Below, piece by piece: positions 11,005 to 22,049 of a stretch of 64,000 nucleotides of DNA (its first letter is position 1; the number at the start of each line of letters is the position of its first letter). Source of the stretch: Hydra vulgaris (taxonomy: Eukaryota > Cnidaria > Hydrozoa > Anthoathecata > Hydridae). Where the stretch lies: the NCBI RefSeq assembly GCF_038396675.1, contig NC_088920.1:72766001-72830000 (forward strand). Reading direction: 5' to 3'. The notes beneath the pieces are model-generated. The model was not told the DNA's origin and did not search any database. It saw only the letters and a list, made by a program, of their open reading frames with translations. The position numbers and the translations under genes are program-made.

Positions 11005-12735
11005 TTGTATTTTATTACGTTATCTGGCTATTTGCCTTACTGACGCTCTCATAAGTTTACAAGGTAACGTAAAATATAAAAAGTAAAAAAAAAAGATAAC
11101 GTAAAATATAAAAAGTAAAAAAAAAAAAAAAAAAAAAATTCTATCGGAACTATTTGAGATAGTTCTGTGTGTTAGCGATTATTTTAAAATTTATTGTCAT
11201 AAATTATTTTTCATTTCATGGCTCATACTCGTTTGATTATGAAAATTTCAAAAAGCTTTTTTGTTTAAAAAGTAAATAAATAAGACCTGTGCACAAAGAA
11301 ATCTTTCTGACTTATTTATAGTAAATAAAATTATATTAGTAAGAAAAATCACTGAGAGAAAATCAAATTAAAAACGAAAATAAATATAAAAAATAAAGGA
11401 AAAGTTATTCAAAACTGGTCCCCGTCCATCCCCGTTTGAACGATTACTTTTGCCATTTTGTTTTAGGAATACCGTTTCGTCTGTCGCGTATTTTTTCTAT
11501 TTGCTTTTGTTTAACCGGAGTTTGCGGGTGTGTTCTTTTCCGATCGTTCGCTTGCTCCATCGCCACATCGTTCTCGTCGTTGTTGTCGTTGTTATCGTCG
11601 CTCGATGTTTCTCCATTTTCAAACTCGTTTTTCTTAATTAAAACGTCTTTTTCCTTCTCCTTTCTAAGACTCTTTTTGTTCCATTTATATTCCATAAACG
11701 GATCCTCGACTATAATAAGGTTTTCAATAGGATGCACAATTTTCAGTTTTTCTTTTTCCAAGCGTCTCGCATCGTCAAAGGCGCTTTCATTTTCGTGTTG
11801 TATATTTTTTATTTTATTTTTTACTTCTTCCGGTAAACTCAAGTTAAGTTGGTGTTCTAAAGTAATAGTAGAATTATTTTTATTCAAGGAATAAACTGAG
11901 TTTTTTACCTCTCCTCTTGGTGTTGTCGAATTTGGTGTTGTCTTTTGTGACGGTGGAGTGAAAAGAAATACGGGTGCTTTGCCTTTCTTATCAATAAGAC
12001 TCTGACCGAACGTGAAATCAATTGGATTCTCGACTGTAGTTATATTTTTTATTTCATGGTTGTTAGTTGGTGGAACACATGCATTTCTTGGTACATGTCT
12101 GCTTTGGCAGTTATTACAATAAAATTCTTTGCCAGCAATGTTTAGATTAATTTTCATTCCATTGATTTCAATATTATGTGGTAAATATTTTACCAATGTG
12201 TTGAGCTTAACTCTAAAAAGTCTCCGACCATCCTCGATAGTTCGGTCAAAGTCGTAAGTTGTATGTTTGATTGAGTAAATTGTATCTGTGTAAGGAGCAA
12301 GTTTATCGGATAGTTCAGCATCCGTGACAGTTGGATCGCACTTAATTGTTATTAAAAAACCTTGTTCTTCTCTTCGCTTGAAAACAACGGGTTTCTCGCA
12401 TTCATTGATTTCAATCTGCTCCATCGAAAGGTTCGTCGCGTCATTGATTGATTTAAGAACTGTTATCCACCTACCATCTCTGTGGTAAGTAATATTTTCA
12501 ATTTTGCTCCTTCCAATCTTTGCTGCTATTTTCTCGCTAAGTTCTTTGGCTTTCTCTGAGATATATTTTGAATTGCTGACTTTTGAATAATCTAAACGGG
12601 TTCGGAATTCAAGTACACGATCTCGTAACACCTCTACTTTACTTGTAACACTAGCATAAGACATAATAAAAAAACTAATCGCCAACAATCATCAGGCAAG
12701 TAGTAAAAGTTTAATTTTGCTACCCCAAATTATAA
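11005..12735 (-). mobile_element. ORF1-only retroposon inserted in LINE endonuclease region
   Basis: The segment splits the type 2 LINE between PNYKVV and GSGKKGGG. It is flanked by similar direct words: CCAAATTACAAAGTTG at about 10987-11002 and CCCAAATTATAAAGTG at about 12724-12739, fitting a target-site duplication of about 15 bases with two or three differences. It holds one intact minus-strand gene and no ORF2. An A-rich patch (11085-11138) lies downstream of the gene. Its exact ends are approximate. Confidence 0.5.
11444..12688 (-). CDS. ORF1p/gag-like zinc-knuckle protein, intact
   Basis: 414 uninterrupted codons. N-terminal: about 70 charged residues with coiled-coil character (SKVEVLRDRVLEF...KAKELSEKIAAKIG). 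Middle (about 75-180): an RRM-like fold in style, ending LPHNIEINGMKINLNIAGK, the strand that in LINE ORF1 proteins immediately precedes the zinc knuckle. About 190-206: C-x2-C-x3-H-x5-C (FYCNNCQSRHVPRNAC). C-terminal 200 residues: low-complexity, highly charged, with an acidic NDNNDENDV patch and basic end. From family knowledge such proteins bind element RNA. Base composition is less AT-rich than its surroundings. The second Met (residue 9, MSYASV) could be the start. A domesticated host gene is possible, but the LINE-internal location argues for a mobile element. Confidence 0.7.
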   Translation of the reverse strand: MLAISFFIMSYASVTSKVEVLRDRVLEFRTRLDYSKVSNSKYISEKAKELSEKIAAKIGRSKIENITYHRDGRWITVLKSINDATNLSMEQIEINECEKPVVFKRREEQGFLITIKCDPTVTDAELSDKLAPYTDTIYSIKHTTYDFDRTIEDGRRLFRVKLNTLVKYLPHNIEINGMKINLNIAGKEFYCNNCQSRHVPRNACVPPTNNHEIKNITTVENPIDFTFGQSLIDKKGKAPVFLFTPPSQKTTPNSTTPRGEVKNSVYSLNKNNSTITLEHQLNLSLPEEVKNKIKNIQHENESAFDDARRLEKEKLKIVHPIENLIIVEDPFMEYKWNKKSLRKEKEKDVLIKKNEFENGETSSDDNNDNNDENDVAMEQANDRKRTHPQTPVKQKQIEKIRDRRNGIPKTKWQK

Positions 12736-13549
12736 AGTGATTCATCAATTTAGAGGATCTGGGAAGAAAGGAGGAGGTTTGTGTGTATTTATAAGTAATT
12801 CTTTATTATACAAGCTGAAAATAGATTTGTGCTCAACCACTAATGATTGTGATTAACAATATGTGGAAATAATAAATAAAACCACGAAAAACATTATCAT
12901 CTACGTTTTCTACCCACAATTCGAAAATCATATTAAAACGATAATTAAAAATAAATTAAGCAAAAATAAAACCATTTATTTTGTAGATGATTTTAACCTT
13001 GACCTGAATATGAGTCATTTAAATACAAATATAAATAATTTCTTTAACGCCATACATCAGAAAGGCTATATTTCATTAATTAATAAACCCACAAGAATAA
13101 CTAGAGAAAACGCAACAATTATAGATCAAATACTCACCAATGAATTCAAATAAAGAATAAAAACAGGAATTTTTAAATGCGACATTTCAGATCACTTCCA
13201 TGTATTTCTTATCTTACAAAATGTGATAACATCTATGCACAAAAAGTTAAAAAAAATACGCGAAATATAAATGAAAAATCCGTGAAAAATTTTAATACTT
13301 TTCTATCAGATTTAAATTGGAATAACTTCCTTGATATTGAACACACAGATAAGGCACACGATAAGTTTATTGATAAATTACAACAACTTTACAACACGGC
13401 TTTTCCTGTAGTTACAAAATGTGTGGAAAAAAAAACATTATTACATCCATGGATAACGCCTGGAATTACAAAGTCGTCAAAAAAAGTCTTCAAAAACACT
13501 TCTAAAAATGAAATGTCAAATTTTGGGAAATCTGGATTTAACTAAGAAC

Positions 13550-15115
13550 TTGGTAATTACACAGTCATAAATAAAGCTATTAATGAAAATGATTGGGAAA
13601 GTCTTTTTGGAAAAAATAGTATTAATGAGTGCTATGAAATATTCCTAAATATCTATAATGAATTATGCAACAAATACATTCCTAAAAAAATATGTACTTT
13701 AATAACAAATTACAGCCCAAACCTTGGATTGATAAAGAAACAAAAAAAGCAATAAGAAACAAAACAAGTTTATGGCACAAACTATTATCTAATGGTTTTA
13801 AATGTGACAAGCTAAAAGTCCCATATTTTTTAATCAACAAAACAATAAAAAATCTAGTTAAATCAAAAAGAATAAATTATGAAAAAAAAATAGCTGAGTC
13901 ATCAAAAGAAAATCCAAAACTATTTTATGCATATATTAATTTAAACAGAAAAATAAAATTAGGCATTAATATAATAACAGATAAAAATGGTTCTTTACAA
14001 ACAAATCGTGATAATATTGCTAATATCCTCAATGAAAACTTTTATTCAGTACTTGTTATAGAAGATCCAACAAATTTTCCTACCATTACAGTAAAAACAA
14101 GCAAGATTTTAGAATTAGATATAGACTCAGTAATAACTCTAGACATCGTTAGAATTAAACTAAGTGAACTAAATGTCAATAAAACATTAGGAGCAGATGG
14201 TGTAAGTTCATATGTGTTAAAAAAATGTCAAAATAGTTTTTGCGAACCTCTAGAGTTACTATTCAAAAGATCCTTAAAAGAAAAACAAATTCCACTCATA
14301 TGGAAAATGGCAAACGTAACACCACTATACAAGAATGGAGATAAAAATGATCCAGCAAACTATAGACCAATTTCGTTAACGTCAATACCATGCAAAATTC
14401 TAGAATCAATCTTAGTTGACAAAATAATGGATTACATGTCAAAAAACAATTTATTAAATAGTAACCAACATGGTTTTCGAAAGAACATAAGCTGTACTAC
14501 TAATCTACTAGAAACACAAGATATTTTATTTGATGCTATTGAGAATGGCTGGTGTGTTGATATGTTGTATACAGATTTCTCAAAAGCTTTTGATAAAGTA
14601 CCTCATATGTGACTGATGTTAAAGTTAAAATCATATGGTATTTTTGGAGTAACTCTAAATTGGATAGAAGCCTATTTACATAATAGAAAGCAACGAGTAG
14701 TTTTAGGGGATTGTGTATCAAAATGGCTAACAGTTGAGAGTGGAGTTCCACAAGGTTCTGTCCTTGAGCCTCTTCTATTTCTTATTTTTATAAACGATTT
14801 GTCAGACACATTAAAAAATAATATTAAATTATATGCAGATGATAGCAAAATTCTAAATATTTTTAAATCAGATGAAGATATTTGCATAAACAAACTAAAA
14901 CTAGATATTGATAATATTATGAAATGGTCGTCATTATGAAATTTAACTATGAAAAGTATAAAATTAGACACATTGGCTTTAAAAATCCATATATAACTTA
15001 TTCAATGTTCGACGCTGAAACTCAACAGAATAATATCTTAGCAACATCAAAAGTAGAACGAGGTATAGAAGTAATGATGCAATCTAATTTAAAATGGACC
15101 AGTCATATTGATAAA
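13550..15115 (+). mobile_element. Second LINE (type 1) inserted in type 2 LINE
   Basis: Reads AINENDWESLFGKNSINECY (13577-13635) and NKYIPKK (linker), then reverse transcriptase blocks LNVNKTLGADGVSSYVLKKC (14168-14230), VTPLYKNGDKNDPANYRPIS (14317-14378), QHGFRKNISCTTNL, YTDFSKAFDKVPH, a TGA at about 14609 where the family normally continues, LNWIEAYLHNRKQRVV, SGVPQGSVLEPLLFLIFIND (14738-14800), LYADDSKI (14828-14850), and finally [11 protein letters not shown] (15078-15110). Apart from the TGA and a few frame changes it is well kept. Sequence then switches at about 15115 to the type 2 reverse transcriptase. Confidence 0.78.
13692..14612 (+). pseudogene. Type 1 LINE reverse transcriptase, 5' part
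   Basis: A 306-codon open stretch from linker through the SKAFDKVPH block, ended by TGA where related enzymes continue with RL(L/M). The next open stretch (14616-14939) continues the protein in the same frame to YADD and beyond, so one nonsense change at 14610-14612 is the main lesion. Enzyme role: reverse transcription of element RNA at the target site. Confidence 0.75.
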
Positions 15116-16449
15116 AAATCGATAAAATACTTAACAATCGCTCTTTTACATATTTTTAAACTATCTTTAAAACTAGGTATTTATCCGGAGAAACTTAAAA
15201 TTGCGAGTGTCATACCTATTTTCAAATCAGGAGACATTTCTAATCCTGAAAATTACAGACCAATTTCAATTCTTCCTTGCTTCTCGAAAATCTTAGAGCG
15301 AATTATGTATAACCAAATTTTAACTTTTCTAAATATAAATAAAATTTTATATAATAAACAGTTTGGATTTCAGCCAGGGTATTCAACTGACCATGCCATT
15401 ATTAATATTGTTCACGATATATTCAAAGCATTTGACAAAAGTAAGTTCACCCTCGGAGTTTTTATAGATCTTAGCAAAGCCTTTGATACAGTAGACCATA
15501 GCATTCTTATAAAAAAACTTGAAAGTTATGGAATTAAAAGCACATATTTAGAATGGCTCAAAAGTTAATCTAAACAATATAAAGCAATACATAGCACACG
15601 AAGAAGGAAAAACTGATTACTTGACTATAACTTTCGGTGTTCCCCAATGCTCAATTCTGGGTACGCTTTTATTTCTTATTTATGTAAACAATTTCCATAA
15701 GTTTTCAAATATTTTAAACTTAGTTTTGTTAGCAGATGACACAAATTTATTTTATTCTAATGTCAACCTTTTATTTAAAATAGTAAACAAAGAATTTTTA
15801 AATCTGGCGGAATGGTTTAAGACAAACAAATTGTATTTAAATTTAAATAAAACTAAGTAAACTTTTTTTAAAGAATTCACGATAAAGAAAATATTCCATT
15901 AAAACTTCCTGATCTTTATATTTGCAACTCTAAAATAATTAAATAAACTCTAAAATAAGAGTCATCATTAAAGTTTTTAGGAGTGATACTTGCAGAGAAC
16001 ACTTAAGAACAATAGAAGATAAAATTTGAAAAACTATTGGCATTCTATTCAGAACAATTCTTAAACCAAAACTGCTTAAAAATCTTAAATTTCTCTCTCA
16101 TACATTTTTATATAAACTATGCAAATATTGCATGGTACAGCTCGAATGTAAGTTATATTAAAAAATTGATTAGTAGACAAAAACCTACTGTCAGAATTAT
16201 TTCAGGTGCAGTTTGATTCACACATTCTAAAGAACTATTTAAAAATCATCACATAATTAATGTTTTTCAGTTAAACCTTCATCAAATTCTTATATTTATG
16301 TACAAACTTCATAATAAAGTAACTCCTATAATATTTTAAACACTTTTCAATAAAATTAATTACGAGTACCCTACAAGATTTTTAAGTTACAATTATGAAC
16401 AACCTAAAATGCACTATTTGGTTAATTGGCTATTAACTGGTCTTAAATT

Positions 16450-16965
16450 TAAATTTTCTTTAAATTATTGTATTAACTTATTATTATTTAAATTATTACC
16501 TTATTTTTAGTTTTTATGGTGTAACTATATTTTTATTTATTTATTTATTTTTTTTTCGACTTCATTTTGATTATAGATTAGTAACTGATCTTAACATACT
16601 TTTAAAATTTTTTTATTTTTTAAATGGTACAAAGTTATTTTATGTTTACATTTTAATGATTGCACACTAGGGTTATGACATTTTTTGAATCTGTTGTGGC
16701 CATGCTTCTATAATCTGAAAAATGTTTAGTAATTGATAAAAAACTGGTTTAATGGTAGTCTAGTTGCAAAAATATCATACCCCCCTTCCTTGATAACAAC
16801 GTGATTTTTGATAGATTACATGAGGACACATAAAGCTTATTTCCAACACATTTATGAACAGCCACAAAAATAAATAAAACTAGTTGTAGATTATATTTAG
16901 TTTTTATAAACTACATATAATTGAAGTGGATCAATATAAGTAATTTTTCAGAAAGTTAGTTTTAA
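16450..16965. other. AT-rich DNA, nothing recognised
   Basis: T-rich tracts near 16500-16620; no coding signal. Confidence 0.45.
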
Positions 16966-16969
16966 CGCT

Positions 16970-18600
16970 TCACTGGTCATTCTTTCCAATAAATTTCACA
17001 TTTGTATATTCCCATTTTTTTGAACTTTGAAGGAGATCTCCCATCAATTTAACGCCTCGTTCTGCAATGATGTTTGTTCTTGAAATATGAACTACACTAT
17101 CTTCTTTGCTCCAGTGTTTCAAAAAGCACTTTAAAGCAGCTGTACACTTAATTTCAGTCAATGCATCAAGCATATAGTCATATGATTTATCATCAAATAA
17201 TTGTTTGCTGAACCAAAGCTTTTTCCATTGATTTGCAATAAAAGTTGCTGCACTTTTAAGTTTACACCTCCATGTTGGTATAAGAAAATAGGCAAGAAGA
17301 ACATATGATGCTCTAGAGTTCCATCTAGCACTGCGCAATGTAGGAAGCTTGTCCCACTTAATTTTTGATAATTTTTTATGATTCTTGAAATAACTAAAAG
17401 CTTCACATAACTCATTAAGGAATTTGAAGTCATCTCGTCATCCCAAGTTTATGTAATGATTAGGCTCAGCTTCATATGTATAATTTTTTTGAAGATTTTC
17501 ATAATTTTCGGTTAAGTTCTTCACAAGTTTTTAATCAAAACCAGGACTTCTTGATTTACAATTTACAAAATGATCCAAAACGTGTTTTAAAAGAAGATCC
17601 AGTATATGATGCTGACATCCTAAATATTGTGGTTTAGTAAAGCTTCTGGTTTCCATTTCATTTTGTATTTTTACAACTATACCATTTATTCTTCCAGTGT
17701 TTACTGCTATTGTGTCACATATAATCATTGAAATACATTTCCATGCATCAAAATTATTTAGCAATTTTTTAAAAGTTTCAAAAATATCATTGGATTTTCC
17801 ACTTTCACATTTAACAATTCCTAAGTTAATTTTCTTTTTCTCATTTTGAAGTATCACAACTTGGTATTCAGTCTTGTTTATTTTCTTTCCATCAAAATAT
17901 AGGCAGAGTTGTTCTTCTTGTACGATTTTAGCAACAATTTTCTTCATGCTTTCCCTCTAGCCTTATAGTTGATCTCCATATTCCTGTCTGACTTAAAGTA
18001 TCTATTTCAATACGTTTTTCAAATAACTTTTTACAGATTCTAGCTGATTTATTTGTACTTAAAGATTCAGTTATCACAAGTTTAGATGCTAACTTTGTTC
18101 TATTATATACTTTCTTTCTTGATTTTTTTAATTCCACTGATTCATAATTGGCTTGTGAATCTAAATCTGAACCACTTTCTTCCTATGCAGTTGAACTGCT
18201 AACTGGACAATTATTTGCTTTGCTTGTAGAAGTTGTATCTTTTGCATTACAAACTCTGACTTTTGAAGGATGTAATGACACTTGTGTGTTAGTACTTCTC
18301 CTGAACTTAATAATTGTATGTTATAAAATTTTTTATCTTCCAGACTAAGCCATATGCTCTTAATATTGGTGATATCAAAAAGATCTCCAAAAATAGAGCA
18401 TTCTTTCTTTTTGCCAGGCTTTTTAAGATACTTGTCATGTTTTTCTATAACCTTTTCAATTTTTCTTCCAACTGATTTTTTAGAAATACTTGGAAAATTG
18501 AGTTTGTTCCATAATTTACTTATTTCTACAGCAATTAACTTTACTCTTTCTTTTCTGCTTTTTTCAATTGATGCCAGGTAGTAGTAACGTCCAATTATAA
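16970..18600 (-). mobile_element. Relic transposase of a hAT-like 'CQHH' family
   Basis: Minus-strand pieces in protein order: RVKLIAVEISKLWNKLNFPS and SIFGDLFDI (18545-18370), a Ser-rich linker, LCLYFDGKKINKTEYQVVIL (17910-17850), NFDAWKCISMIICDTIAVNTGR then INGIVVKIQ (17755-17665), KPQYLGCQHHILDLLLKHVLD (17640-17570), then ARWNSRASYVLLAYFLIP (17330-17275) and ERGVKLMGDLLQ (17070-17030). The D-T/N-T pair, CQHH and ARWNSRA motifs match a widespread animal transposase-derived family I recognise but cannot name with certainty. Several frameshifts; inactive. It abuts the BED-finger hAT at about 18600. Confidence 0.7.
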
Positions 18601-19791
18601 AAGTTTTTTTTAGTATTCTATTAAATGAATCCAATGGTTTTTCAATAAAATATTACCATTCATCTCAAGGCACTTCTTTTTCAACACCCCTTCAGCAAGA
18701 GGAGAGTGATGGACTCGGGTGGAGATTTTCCTGCATGCATCGATAGCAGCCTTAATATCAGGCTGTTTGTTGACAGTCCTTTCCAGGGCCACGTTAAGCT
18801 TGTGGTCAATGCACGTGATTGAACCACTTTCAAGATCAGCAATAGTCTCTGACTTCCTCAGTGCAGCTTTCATATTTGAAGCTTGATCACACACAATAAC
18901 CCGCTTCTTGACCATTTTGAGTGACTCAAAACTTTTAACCAAGTTGTCCAACTGAGTAGCAATGTTCTGACCAGTGTGCTTACCTGGGAATGGAACAACT
19001 CCAACAGTTACCTTTTGTTAAACACACTCTTTGGTGAGTCACCGCCATGAATGGATTGTTGTTGCGTGAGGTCAAGATGTCAGTGCTGATTGCAACTCGG
19101 TCACAATGAGGAAGCTCCTTGTCAAACATTCTTTTCATGGTCATCAGCAGATTCTTATTGAGAAGAGGTAACTTAAAGCGAGCCATGCAGGTACCACTTT
19201 TAACCTAAAACCTCGAGTCAAAGTAGGCAAGCAGTCTTTGGAACGGAATAGAGTCACACATGGAGAAAGGCTTATTGTCAGTTGCAAGATAAATCATGAG
19301 CTCCATGTAACCACGAAGTTGAGTGGTGCTCTGTGTTGGATAGCACAGATTCTTTCTTGCTTTTAGAACCATTTTTCTTTTCCTGTGACCTAAAAAAAAT
19401 CGTATACATTTGTTAACATTTAATTAACTTTAGATATCGTTGTTTACATCATTAAAAAATCATATAAATTTGACATGAAGTCTTATAACTTTGCTAAATC
19501 GCATCGTAACATCAATTGTTTAACAAACTTACCAACTGTTTCCAATTTATCTTCTGCCTCTTCAACTTTGTCCTCCTTGGCAGCTTCTGCCTCATCTCGT
19601 ATCTTTTGATTCCAAAACATTTCGATGTACTCATCCTTATGGTTGGATCGCAGGTGACCACTTAGAGTCGATGTTGACCCAGAATTCATTTTTAGGTCTT
19701 TCTTGCAGATATTGCACACACCATAGGTCTTATCTCCCCTGTACTCCTTTACGAAGTACTGCCAAACCAGCAAGCGATGGGTCTTTAGCAT
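18590..19791 (-). mobile_element. BED-finger hAT transposase relic, truncated
   Basis: 19791-19483 encodes a BED-type zinc finger: W..F(V)KEYRGDKTYGVCNICKKDL, then GSTSTLSGHLRSNHKDEY, followed by an acidic stretch. 19186-18610 encodes the central part: CDRVAISTDILTSR, KKRVIVCDQASNMKAALRK, SGSITCIDHKLNVALERTVN, the hAT 'CDNA.NM..A...C.aH.LNL' block. The frame just before 18590 reads LDVTTTWHQLKKA, the usual TRWNS position, after which the element is lost to the neighbouring relic; no dimerisation domain follows. Stops at about 19010 and 19200 and an intron-like or spacer gap 19200-19480. Confidence 0.8.
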
Positions 19792-19799
19792 ATTTGTTT

Positions 19800-20290
19800 A
19801 ATGTTTTACAATGCTCAAATTGTGTTAAATAACATACACAAAGTTATAAAGTTTTCAAACTCGTTAAATATAACGTAAACAACTTTATACGATTTTCATA
19901 ACCGTAAAATTTTGATTTACAACTTTTTGCGGCTTCAAACATTGTTTTAATTAAGTTTTAACAACTTTTAAAGATTTTCAAAGTTGATTAAAAGTTAAAG
20001 CTACAACTTTTTACGGCTTTCATAACCGTTAAATTAACTTTTTTTTGAAGTTTAACGGAATTCAACTTCGTTTACTTTAAGAAACTTTGCCTAACTGAAG
20101 GCTTTTAAAGTTGAACAAAAAATATACGATTTTGAAAACCGTAACTCGATTGTTTTGTCTTTATAAAAAAACATTGTTTTTTTTTTTAAAATAATTACTT
20201 ACACAACTTACACAAAATGTGGTTGGTACAACTGCAAATCCAATGCTGTTTTGCCAACTAATGCAAGGTGCAGTAGGCTTAATTGCCTGA
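19800..20290. other. AT-rich DNA with AACTTT/AACCGTAA words
   Basis: Repeated 'acaactttttacggctttcataaccgt'-like words suggest an old short-repeat element upstream of the hAT; no gene. Confidence 0.35.
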
Positions 20291-20322
20291 AGCAAATTGA
20301 TGTTGGCACAACTGCACTATAC

Positions 20323-20370
20323 AACTCTGCACTATACAACCTGCTTGGGCAGGTTGTATAGTGCAGAGTT
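20323..20370. repeat. Perfect 22-base inverted repeat
   Basis: AACTCTGCACTATACAAC with CTGC, loop TTGG, then the exact complement. A second copy of 'CTGCACTATACAA' lies directly before it. Confidence 0.9.
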
Positions 20371-20379
20371 CATAGTGGT

Positions 20380-21190
20380 TAGGCATTTTTTTAAAGAATT
20401 ACATCTATTATATAGACAGCATCACATCAAAGACTACTCAAATTTAATTTGCAATTGTGATGAAACTAACCTTTCAGCTTTGCCAACGATCTCTATAAAC
20501 GTAATTTTATTAAAGGGTTTTCGTTAGGTACAAATGTTAACTATTGATAAACGTGGTACACTAAAACATACCTGACCACTGTCACTGCAACAGGAGACAG
20601 CTTACGACCATTTTTTATATTTAAGGGAACAAAGATTGCAGATACATCTAAGTTTCCATTTGAATACAAAAGTACAAAGCAGATTTATTGATCAAGAGAT
20701 CTTTATTGTCTTATACCAAATTGTTTACATTATTGTAATTAACACATAATATGTTATACTTTATTACAAAATACTTTTTATTACAAAATACCTTTTTAAA
20801 TCGTTTGCATAAGAATTGTTATTTTCAGATTGACCCAAAAATCATGTGACTATTGAAGCAATTGAATTAGTAATAGAAATGGATATTGAAATAATATGCA
20901 TTTTACCTCATAATACAAATCACCCTCAATCACTTGATACAAATGTTAGTAAAATAATGAGGCGTTGTCTAAACACTTAGCTAAAATTGATGATATTTCT
21001 TCGCCTCGTTGCAATATTCGTATTATTTTTAACAGAGTATGGCCCATAATACTTACAAAAAAAGGATTGATTGTAAATGTCTTTTATCATTGTGGTTTGC
21101 ATCCCCTAAGAAATAGAGTGAAAGAATTTGAATTCAAAAAAACAGAGGTGTTTCATTAAACTAACTCAAATCGCCAAATTGTTTTCATTA
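20380..21190 (+). mobile_element. pogo/Tigger-like transposase relic
   Basis: Pieces: LICNCDETNLSALPT (20441-20490), the first catalytic Asp in the 'N.DET' context; then a worn 'TVTATGDSLRPFFIFKGTK' (20575-20635); 'IDPKI' and a degenerate 'IICILPHNTNHPQSL' (20893-20935) where the family has 'LPPHTTH.LQPLD'. Stops throughout. It resembles the pogo/jerky DDE domain. Confidence 0.65.
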
Positions 21191-21224
21191 CACCACCATA
21201 TAATGTTAAGTTTATAATGGAACC

Positions 21225-21365
21225 TCCTTCTAAAAAGCTTCGGCTTAAAAGAAATCTTTATTTATACATCATTGCTCCCACTAAAAAGCTTTGGCTTAAC
21301 AGGAACCACCTACTAAAAAGCTTCAGCATAAACGGAACCACCTGCTAAAGACTGCAATCAAAAAT
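21225..21365. repeat. Tandem repeat with CTAAAAAGCTT(C/T)GGCTTAA unit
   Basis: Three to four imperfect copies of 'ggaaccacctactaaaaagcttcggctt' are arrayed over 140 bases. 21370-21855 has nothing else of note. Confidence 0.75.
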
Positions 21366-21859
21366 GCAGTCTGTTAAACAGAAATCAAAAAAAAAAAATC
21401 ATTAAAAATAAAAACCATTATTAATAAAAATTAAAAACTTTTTTTTTCCAAATGATTACAATCATCCGAGTACATCTAGTAGTTTTAAACTAATAAATAA
21501 CACAGAGACTTTATTTGTGTTTGTGCTGCTGGTTAGGGAGAAGCAAATTAAGATTGGTTTAAATGTTTAAATTGTAACCAGTATACAATGTGAAGAATGT
21601 TTTGCATGTGAGGGATGGTTTGGAGTTAGTACATGTGCTTTTTGCGTGCTAAAGTCTTTAAAAGTCTTGTAAATTCTTAAATTGAATTATAGTATTAGTT
21701 TCAATGTTACGGAGACATATTTTTTGTTAATGCTTTAACGTGGTATCATGCGCTAGCATGGTTGGACAGTTTTGATTTATGTTTAAAATCATTATTTAAT
21801 ATTTTTTAGAAAAAAATTTAACAAATGACGCCCTTTAGACGTTTTAAAGATCAAGATTA

Positions 21860-22040
21860 TTAAGGTGCTCTCAGAATTCCTATACGGTCTTATCAAAGAG
21901 ACCGCGGATTGTCATTTAACAAGGAAGTTTACGCCATTTTACTTACCAATGTTGCTTATTCGGTTAGAGCTGGAGTTAAACCTTGGACCTCTGTGTTCTG
22001 AGCAAGAACTCTAACCACAGCGCCAAGGCTGCGTTAACTT
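21860..22040 (-). mobile_element. tRNA-derived SINE, worn copy
   Basis: On the minus strand begins GCAGCCTTGGCGCTGTGGTT and 'AGAGTTCTTGC', a tRNA-like A-box region, with a B-box-like GGTTTAACTCC, then a body shared with the copies at 50655-50828 and 51833-51995 (the 'cagagcaccgcggaagtgc' body word is changed here to 'agagaccgcggattgtc'). Confidence 0.65.
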
Positions 22041-22049
22041 TCATTAATT

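Larger units (their letters stand above)
10915..16450 (+). mobile_element. LINE (type 2) interrupted by two insertions
   Basis: Pieces in order: endonuclease start 'SLSETWCTDEYIEINTNFQL' then PNYKVV (10925-11005); after a 1.7 kb insertion, GSGKKGGGLCVFISNSLL (12752-12805), DDFNLDLNMS (12985-13015), NKPTRIT and IIDQILTNEF (13080-13150), SDH (13185); linker HPWITPGITKSSKK (13447-13488); after a second insertion, the reverse transcriptase (15120-15860) with [65 protein letters not shown] and the active site LADDTN (15735-15750); then the C-terminal part RQKPTVRIISGA...LHNKVTPIIF (16170-16340). Multiple stops make it inactive. It lacks the segment between the linker and the start of the reverse transcriptase. 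Confidence 0.8.

Noticed and set aside
11436-11894. Plus-strand 152-residue hydrophobic frame
   Set aside because: Antisense shadow of the intact ORF1-like gene.
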